This document shows positions 30,560 to 40,600 of a DNA stretch of 64,000 nucleotides, piece by piece. The notes under the pieces are model-generated. The model was not told the DNA's origin. It was given only the letters and a program-made list of their open reading frames with translations, and did not search any database. Positions within the stretch are counted from its first letter, which is position 1; each line of letters begins with the position of its first letter. The stretch spans positions 1 to 64,000 of the forward strand of contig RSEH01000120.1 of NCBI GenBank assembly GCA_006503475.1, in the 5' to 3' direction. This DNA comes from Stentor roeselii. Taxonomy: Eukaryota > Ciliophora > Heterotrichea > Heterotrichida > Stentoridae. Made by a program: the position numbers and the translations under genes.

Positions 30560-31480
30560 AATTCAATAAATCTCCTGTTAAATAAAGATGACAGAAAATC
30601 TCAGTTAAGCTCTTCGATATTGAGTTCTTACTTTTCGACATTGCATTCCGAAATTTTCTTCAGGAAAAGATGAAGATTTTATATAATAATTATTTATCAA
30701 CTTGCTATTAACACCTTTTGACTGCTGAAAACTCGAAGACCTTTTAATTGAGGTCTGAGAATAATTTCAATTTATGTTGATTCCAATTTTTCCTTTATGT
30801 AACTTTTTTTACTCTTTCAATCAATTTTTTCACAACCACTTCAAGTTAAGTTGAATCAAAACTATTGATCCTCAGATAAAAACAAGAATTGCTTTGTGAT
30901 TAATCTTAGCTTCTAGATAATTCTCTAGTTTTTGCTTCGACTGAGAGATTAAATCTATTAGCTGATATAAAGTTATTAATTCTAACTCAAGCTGATGATT
31001 TTAGTAACTATTTTAGGATATAAAGACTTTTACTAAGTTCTTTGATGGATTTTGTGAGACTCATAGATTAAAAGATCAATTCTAGAACCAAAAGTTTTTT
31101 CATGTTTTTCTGAGTTGGGGTTAAATATTTTATGAAATTCCGTAATTTTTCGGAGTAAATCAAGGATTCATCGAGTTTTTTCTTGCTTTTAAGAGCCCAT
31201 TGTAAGAATATCTAGGAATCACTGAGGTTTACCAACATTTTCTGCGATTTGACCCTTTTAAAGTTCTAAAATAATAAAATCTGTTCTAAGTTTCTCAGAA
31301 TTTTCTAGTTGTTCCATGTAGACTGTTAAACAGCTTATTGATGATTATACAAATTCTGAATTATAATTAGAAATTTCTCGAAATTTTTCAATTGTTTTGA
31401 CCAGGTCGATATTTGATAGATTTTTTAGCATCTATAATCTAAATCTAAAATAAAGTAACCAACGTTTATCATTGATGATG
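30560..31480 (-). pseudogene. Possible eroded coiled-coil gene
   Basis: Minus-strand translation gives long charged, helix-like runs cut by stops and frame changes, for example NLSNIDLVKTIEKFREIS, YMEQLENSEKLRTDFI, LLRKITEFHKIFNPNSEKHE and SKQKLENYLEAKIN. This resembles a decayed coiled-coil protein more than random AT-rich DNA. Bounds are rough and the call is by eye. Confidence 0.35.
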
Positions 31481-31623
31481 AATCAACTAGCTTAATATAG
31501 TTAAGATGTTAAAAGATCAAATTTATAAATTTCTAAAATTTTTAACTTTATGTTTTCAAGTTTCCGATTCAGATTAATTATTAAAATTTCCTTTAAACCT
31601 CAAAATACTTTTTCATAAGCCAT

Positions 31624-34600
31624 TCAATTAACTACTTCACCCAGCGAACTATCATTCCAAGGATACTTCAAAAAAGGTGACCAAAAGCCATTTTTTTTCT
31701 TAAGTTTCCTTTGAACTGTCTCCTGCTTGGGAAACTTCAAATGTTCAACCTTCATCCTGACCTTCGGAAATGGAAGATCCTGGAAATTTTTAATTTCCTC
31801 TAAAGCGACTTTTCCAACAACCCCAAGTTCTTCGACATGCTTTAAAAACCTCATAATCGCAGCAATTCTCTGTTTTTCCGCAACATACATAAAGTACTTC
31901 TCATAGCAAGCTCTGCCAAAAGCCTTAACCGCGACTTCATATTTACTCGAAGCGCCATTTTCTTCAATTTCCTGCAAAACAAAAAACCTGACTTCTTCAA
32001 AAAATTCTTTTTCACGCATCAAGACTCCATTATTCTTTTCCTTTAAAAAAATCCTAAGTACCTTGAAAAACACTTTTTCAGCAAGAAAAATGAAGACCGG
32101 GACACTGCAGATAAGTACCAAAGTGACTGAGTCCTTGAAAGGGTTATATGAAGAAATCATCCAGAAGTCAATTCCGTAGACCTGCAGGACAACAGCCAAA
32201 TTTCCAACAGCCATTGAAAAAAAGTACTGAGAACTAAACCCGAACCTTACCAGATTATCTAATTCAGGGACTACTGCCCTTCCACTATGAGGAAGGGCAC
32301 TTGAAAGTGCCCAATGAGTCTCTCTATTCTCAAAGATCTCTTTTAACTCAGTGATTTTTTCTGATAAGAGCCGGCCTGTTTTACATTCAATTGCATTATT
32401 CAAAAAAACATCATAACCTACTTCAGCAAATGCCTGAATCGATGAAAAAACAATGAAGTACTTTAAGAAATTTTTCGATATCGTCAGTTTCATCTCGTTG
32501 TAGAAGATAAAGTTAAAGACTATCATCGCAGGGAATAACACAGAAGCCACCAACTCCATCGAGTTCCTTCCCAGGTCGTTTATCTGCTCGATGTACACCC
32601 GGTCTTTGAAGGGAAGGGTTTGAATCACGTCGGACCCGGTCATTTTCAGCTTTTTTTTAATGCGAAGGACTTGGTTCGTGATTTGAATCCGGTAAGGTTC
32701 AATGAAAGCCCTTTTGAAGATTTTGATGGCGACGTTTGTCAGGTACCCTGTTAAAAAAGCCGTAAATGCTCCGACTTTTACAGTGATCAGAGTTGTGTTT
32801 AGACTCAGGGCACCGAAAAAAGGAAGAATGTAAAGATTGTCCTTCATCTTCATACGAAGACGACTTACTATTTGACTGTTTATCACTTGGAAGGAGATCA
32901 TGAAGAGGGTTTGGTATTGTTGGAAGACTGCTGACTTCGCGAATTGAAATGTGCATGTGCAAAATACTAGAACTGAAAAAGTACTCCAGATAAATAAAGA
33001 ACTCATTTTAGTGTTTTTTGAGTTTAGAGAAGGCAGGTCTTTTGGGTTTTCTGATTTTTCTATTTGAGGGAATAGAAGTTTTGTGGTTTTGAAGGTCAGG
33101 TACCATCCTAGGATAAATATGCAGGTTCCTAGCCGACCGTTGATGTATTTTGTGATTCTTGTTGAGTCTGTCTCGCTTGTTAGAGATATTGGGTATGAGT
33201 CGTCGTAATCTCCTGTTACTTGTTTTAAAGACTCATTAAGTTGAAGTCCATAATAAAACGCCAAGAGCAAGCCAAAAACCGGTCCAGTAGCTTGTCCAAC
33301 TCCAACAAAAGCCTTAAACGAGTACTTAAAATAAAGTCCAAGTTTCAAATTCGGCCTGGGCAAGATAGTCGACCTAACATAGCTAACAAGCCAAAAGACA
33401 ACAACAGTGAGCAATATCAAAAAACAAACAAGTATAACAAAAAGATAATAAAGAAACTCTTCAAAAGCGAACAAATCAAGACAATCCTTCCACCCCAAAG
33501 GCAGAAGTTCAAACTCCAGAAGATACTCCCTATCCTCTTCAGCATTTTCAAACTGTGAAAAATAAATACCCGCCCTAAGGACTTCCTTATCCAGCAAGGT
33601 CTTTTGATAATACTCAAAAACAATCCTGACATTCCTCGGCACCATTCCAGCCTGATACCCTGCCGACCCCCTGAAAGCTTTAACCTCAATTAAATTCCCT
33701 GATCCATAAAATTCTTTACTGAACTTATTTTCCTTCTGAGCTCTTGCAGGAATAGCATTTTGATACTCAATCCCTTCAATCTGAGGCCTGGTGACATAAA
33801 AAACATTCGCTTTGCTGAGTTCATAAGCAGAAAACCAAGGCTTTGAACTTGAATCAAGTTTCTCAGCGATCTTGCAAGTCATCTTCAGAAAACAACTGTC
33901 GCCGTTCGGGGTCTGGGTCGGGTTCATGATTTGCACTGTGCGGGTCAAGTCTTTGCTGATAAATGTGCAGTTCGGATGATTGTACAACTGGTAAATCGGT
34001 ACAAAAGCCCCGAAACCTTCACAGTCAGTCACGTAAGGAAGGTACTCAAGAGGGTAAAGGTTCTGAGAAATGTCAAGTTCGTCCCAAAGCTTTTTCAAGT
34101 TTTGAGGAAAAAATTCGGAAACTTCTGGAAGACTTGATAAAAAAGATACAGAAATTTCTTGAATGAAGTCAAGGTGGATTGTTGAAAGGTCTTGCTTTTT
34201 AAGGACCCCGTGGAAGTTTAAGTTTGATGGCTCGTCGAAGTAACTTGAACTCACTCTGGCCAGGACGAGAATGAAACTGGAATCTTTGTTTTTAGATGTT
34301 TCGTTTATGGAAATTAGTTTTACTGAGTTTCTTAGAAGTTTCAAGTATTTTTCTGCTGAGTAGAGACCGTTCAAGATGTTTAGTCTGAAGGAAACTGTCA
34401 CTGTTTGATGTGTGTGAAGAACGAAGGAAAAGACGGATTTGGAAGATGAGGTGAAAGTTGAGTATTTTAATGGTAATGGAAAACGAGAGGATGGCTTGTA
34501 AGAGTCAAGCTGCACAAAAGGAACTTCTGTTTCCGTCTCGGATAGGAAGATAAAAGGGACAAAGTCTTCAGGGATATTTGCCTTTGGGTAACTTGATGTG

Positions 34601-37600
34601 TTCCAGGAAAAATAAGCGAATTGAAGAGGTTTCAATTTTAAAGACATTGAACCTTCGCTGCTTTGAATGTCGAGAATATCGATTGTTTTGTAAATCTTTT
34701 CTTGAGTGTTCAGGTCTTTAGAACATTGGGATATGTCTGAAGTTTTCACTGAACTCACAGTTCCTTCTGGACAGCTGGGAATGGAGGAGTTGGTACCGAG
34801 TGGACAGAATTTGTTAATTGGGCACTTTTTACCGGCTTCGCATTTTGAAGTGTCTGATTTGCACTTTTCAAAATTTTCTGAAGATATGACTGTTTGTTCC
34901 GGACAGTAAAACCCAGGAGGACACGGGTACTTCATCTGCACTTCTTCTAACGATTTACTTCCAGCAGGGCAAAAAAATCCCGCTGGACAAATCAAAGCCG
35001 GTTTGGAAGTTTTTTTCAAGCAATAAAACCCCGAGGTACAAATTCTCATATTTTCCTGGGTAGCAGTTCCAGTCTTATCACAAAAAAACCCAGCCGGGCA
35101 ATCACTGCAGTCTTCTTTTTTCGCAAGTCCTAATTTTCCATCTCCCCAAGTGCCAACAGGGCAAGGTTCACAGTTGACCGTTAATCCACTTCTAAAAGTT
35201 CCTAAAGGACAAATCAAAGGTTTTTCCTGTCCTTCCTCCGGACAATAAAACCCTTCGGGACACTTGAAGCACTGTCCTTGTCCACATCGGTCATTGAAAG
35301 TTCCTGCCGAGCAAGCCTTCGGCCCATCAGGCCGAGAGGTGTTTCCCGAGGCAGTTCCGACTGAGCAATAAAAAGCTTTGGGACAAGGAATCGGCTCCGA
35401 AGGCAAAAAACTTCCATACAAGTCCGCCGGGTCACAGTTGAACAGCTCCAAACGGCGAACTGAAGACGAGCCCCACTTGGTCCCTTCGAGGCAGTAGAAG
35501 CCTGCAGGACATTGGCCGAAAGGAGCCGCGAGTCCTGCGATGCTGCAGAAGTACCCGGCTGTGCAGGGAGACATTGAAATAAGTGAAGTGTTTGGGCAAA
35601 AGAAACCGATTTCGCATTCTAAACAGTCGTGTTGACCTGTCAAAGGCTGATATGTTCCTTCCGTGCACTCGGATGGAGATGATGAACCTGCTAAACACTT
35701 GTGACCTGATGGGCAGATTATTGGACAGATCTCGTTCGGCGGGCAGTCTTTGGAGGACTCGTTGAAGTGACTTACTCCCGGTGGGCAGTAGTAACCGGAC
35801 TTGCAGGGCTTTGGAATGTCTGTTGATAATTCTATGCACATGAAACCTGCGTCGCAGAGAGTCGGATTTTGAAGACCACCTGTGAAACAGTAGTAACCTC
35901 TTGGACAGGAAAAACATTCTGGCTGTCCTGGGAATGGGTTGAAGGTTCCCGGAATGCAGAGACTTTTGTAGTTTGAACCGGATTGGCAGTAGTAGCCTGA
36001 TGGACAGATCTTCATAAATACTGTTAAGTTATCAGTTCCTATCTCATCACAATAAAACCCAGGTTCGCAAGCCATACAGGTAGTCATTCCACATTTACTC
36101 TGATAAGTTCCAGTTTCACATTTCGTGGGTTCATCCATATTCTGAAAAGGGCAATAATGCCCTTCAGGACATTCACAAATCGAGCAACTAGAATTATCAG
36201 TTCTACAGTAAATCCCTGAATAATCATTAGGACAAAACGACCCCGAACTACATGCTTTGGTATTATTGAAACTTTCTGCATCTCCTGAGTCACAAAGATA
36301 ACCTTTTTGGCATTTCATTGGGTACTTGTTGTTTACTTGCAAGGGAGAAGATGAAATTGCAGCCAATGAGCAAAAATAACCGTCAGGGCATTTTTTTGGT
36401 CGATTTGTTCCTGAAGAGTTGCTCAGATATTCTTTGATGCATGATGGAATAAATGAGGAGTTGTAATGAGCTTCGGAATTTGAACTGAAACCTTGACCGC
36501 GCTCAATCCAGTGATCTGATGATTTCAATTCCCATGATGAACGAAGAGTGTAGTAGTTTTCACCTGATTGAAGTACCTGGGTGTTAGTTCCTGACTCGCA
36601 ATAATGGCCTGGAGGACATGTGACGAAGGGAAAGATTACATTAGACCTATCACAAATAAAACCCGCTTCACAACTCATATAATTTGACAATCCATCATAA
36701 GGACACATGAAACCCACAGGACAAGATTTACAGAATGACTGTCCTTTGAGGTTCTGATATGAACCTGCTCTACAAGGTAAAGGCCAAAATAGCTGACTTT
36801 CAGTAGTTGGACAGTAATGGCCTGATGGACATTTATAAATTGTATTGTTTGGACAGTAATATCCGGATTTTAAGCAAGAGCCTGTATATTCAAAAACAAC
36901 TTCGCTTGAGCACCAATTTAGAATATTTGAACAATTAGCTATTGAATCACAAGAAAAGATAACAGAGACTTTCAAGTTTACCAAAGATTCTGAATTCTTT
37001 GGAGGAATTTTCACGAAAATACTTGATTTTGATAATTTTTCTACTTTTATTACTGCTGAATTGAACATAACTAAAAGTTCAGAACTGTTTACAACCCATT
37101 CGTTGAAGTCGACTTTGATTTCAATTATGTATCCTCCTTGATCATGTCCAGAGTAACTTTTTTGTTTTAGAACAATTTCTTGTTTTAGATTAATTTTGAA
37201 ATCTTTACAAGCTCCATTTGATTGAGGCGAGGGACATACAAAAAGTTTAATTTCCTGATAATCCCTTCTCATCACCTGAGGCAAGACACAAATCGCCTGA
37301 AAATCTATCAATTCCTGAGTAAAAAGCGGAATTTCCCTAACATCCCCATCAAAACTAATCCAGCATGTCCAAGTATGATAAATTAAAATACTTGCAAAGA
37401 CCCTAACAAACTCATTTCCAATTCCATAAAAATAATCAGGAGCGATAAAAACATTAAAATTCTCAGGTTCAACAGTGATCCCCTGACCAAGTCCATTAGA
37501 AACCGCGAAATCATTTTCCAAAAACACTTTAAACCCATAAAAAAAGTAGTTATTTGGAATTTCACAGCAATTATTAAATAGCCCTTCACAAGCAACACTT

Positions 37601-40600
37601 CCAACAAAGACCTTAACAAATGAATAGTTATCAAAAATACACAAAATATTTGAATTCATCGAAAAATTGACACTAATCGGCAAGTAGCAGCAGTCAAAAC
37701 ATTGGCAAAATGTCATCCGAGCCAAGGTAAAAGACTCAAGATCTGAGCAAGTCTTCTGGTCAGTCACGGCGACGACGAACTCAGTGAGGACCTGTTCAGT
37801 TTCAATATGATGCCAAACAACATGATTATCCTCAATTAAAACATCATTCCCTGAAAAAACACAAAAAATGAAAGGGTTCGACTCAGGGTCTTCGGCGAGA
37901 AGTTCAAAAACACTTGAATGATTTTTAGAGTAATAATCAAAAGTCTCACTTCGAGATTGAGTGAACACTGGAGGGTCATTCACGTGTTTTATTGTCAGGT
38001 TAAAACTAGAAGTCGAACAAGAACTAGTTGAACTGCACACTTTTACAAGGACTTCACCTGAAAGGTCTTCAGGGACAGGGGCAGCTAATCGGACCAAGGC
38101 ATCGATTCCTAAAACTTGAAGACCCAGGTCTTTCCCTGAGATTTCAACCCAAATATCTTCATCTGGCGAGTCGACATCATCCACATCGAGGACTATCTCA
38201 AGAAAGTCCTTTTCTGAGATAACAATATTCTGAAAATTATTTAAAAACACTGGCGAGTCATCAACTTGTTGAATATCAAACAAAATCACATCAACTTTTA
38301 CATTATTCTCAGAATTATTCACCTCTTTCAAGACTAATGTGCAGAGACCTGAGGTCTCCACGAGATTCCCAGGAGTGAAAATTAATACAAAAGTCGTTAA
38401 ACCAGTTTGAAGTAGTTCAATCGAGTAAGGGTTGTAAATGAATTCAACACTTAAGTCCTCTGGTGAAGTGTCCTGGTCCCATATTTCAAATTCAAGTTTC
38501 CACTCGACGTCTTCTACTAGTCCACTGGCAAGATACTGACTTTCATTCAAAGGATACAAAAATTCTGGCTTATCATCTTGACTATAAACAAACAATTTAA
38601 TATTTTTCTCAGAAGACATGGGGACTATAAAGTTATCCGTGATTTTTAAAAGCAAGTCAAGAGTTGTCCAGCTGTTGTTGTATTGATAGTCAGTCAAATC
38701 GATGCTCAGTAGTCCCAGACTGTCAGATAAAGACACCCAGGAAGGCCCTGATAGGATTTCTATTGAAAGGCCTGATAAGTAGCTGTTGTTGTCGAACATT
38801 GAAAGACGGTAAAGTTGTTTAATGTCTTCTGTTATGGAAATGTTTTCAGTGGATATCTTTGGACGGTAGTTTGGGTGTAGTTTGAATGAACAGGATTTTG
38901 AGGCATTTAACCAGTTTGTGTGATGAACTGTTATTTCTGAGGTTTCATCTGAAGTGGTTGATGTGAAGTTTATGATGCCCTCGTTGAAGATTAGGTCTGT
39001 GCCTGGAGATGATATGGAGTAATTGTAGGTCTTGTTGTCACCTCGTGTGTCCCAAACCCATGGCACATCAACCTCGATTTCGACGAGGTCTGGACATCTT
39101 GGAGTAGGAGGAGGTACTGTTTCAAGGTGATTTATGGTTATGTTCAGGGAGATTGAGATTGGATGAGGGTGAGTGTCAGTTATTTTCACCATAATAAAAG
39201 TAGCATTAGGGACCAACATATATTCAGGACTAATCCAAAAAATTTCTCCATTCTGATCAACAATCATACCATCAGGAAAACTGACAAGTTCAAAAATCAG
39301 TTGATTAGAGTCAACAACCTGAATTTTTTCTCTAAAAGGAACAAGTCCAACAACAAGTTCAAATTGATTTTCACTAACAACAACAGGAATATCATTAGGA
39401 TAAAGTGAGAAATAAATATATTCCGGAGTATAAAACTCATTAAAAAGAACCAATCCAATCATATCCGTCTGCCTGACTCCATTTTGAATAATTCCATCCT
39501 TGCTCCATACAATTCTACAATTTCCTTCAACCATTTCAGCAACCATTCCCGTAATCTCCGAGACCTGAAGCTGACAGTCAAACAAATTAAGTGCTTTAAT
39601 AACACAAACCCAATCATCTGCGGTAAGAACATGCAAGTCACATATTTCAACATCACTGACATTAACCTCTTTTCCAATATATAAAGAAACATTTTCCTTA
39701 GCAAAGACTTCAAATTCAGGAGGATATTTTCCAAAGTTTTTCTCAATTTTTACACAGATGAGTTCAAATTCATAGAAACCTGTAAAATCAGGAAACCACT
39801 TCAAACTAAACCACGACAACTTTGAAGTCCTGTTTAAAAAATCGACACTTAACGTGAAAGGTCTGTTTTTTCCTGCTTTTAACTGAACTTCAAAGCCGTC
39901 AGGGTCATAAACTGCGATATCTTCTTCCCACTCCTGTCCAAATGTCGGTAAAAAAGTCCCTGGATGAAGTATCTGACAAGGCGAGTAAATATTTAACGAG
40001 TAAAGAACTGAAGACTCCAAGTAAATCGATTCGTTGAAGTAACAAGTAAGGACTCCTTGATAAAAATTCACTTTTTTTCCTTTAAACTCGTTTGAAACTG
40101 AACTCCATGCCAAGACGACTCCTAACAAGGCTGGCCCTGAATCGAGAAGGGTCAGGTTTGTATTGAAACAAGTGACTTTGTAGCCTTCGAGACTGAAAGC
40201 TTCGATTTCGTATTCCCAGTATTCTCCCAAGGCTACTGAGTAAAAAGCCTGTGAAAAAGACCTGATCAGTGGACGGCGATAAACATTTATCACGAATTCT
40301 GATGAAAGTTGAACTCTTTGAACAGAAAGCTGGTAGGTTATAAAACCAGATGATATGTAATCATTACTTGGTATCCAAATAAGCTTACTTGATGTGAAGT
40401 TCATCGAGTCAGGAAGGGTTTTAAATGAAAAATCAGAGATTTTTTCAATTGAGACTGATAAAAATGGCTGAAAATCAATTTCGCAGTATTCTTCAACTAC
40501 ACACCACAGTTCTTTATCAATAGAAATCCTAGGAAAAGTCTTTAAAATCAACAAGTCAAAACTAAGAACTGTTGAAATGTTACAACTTCCAATAACCAAA

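Noticed and set aside
35200-36900. Dense repeats in the giant gene as a CRISPR-like or satellite array
   Set aside because: They are diverged cysteine-rich protein modules in one open frame, with no exact DNA repeats or spacers.
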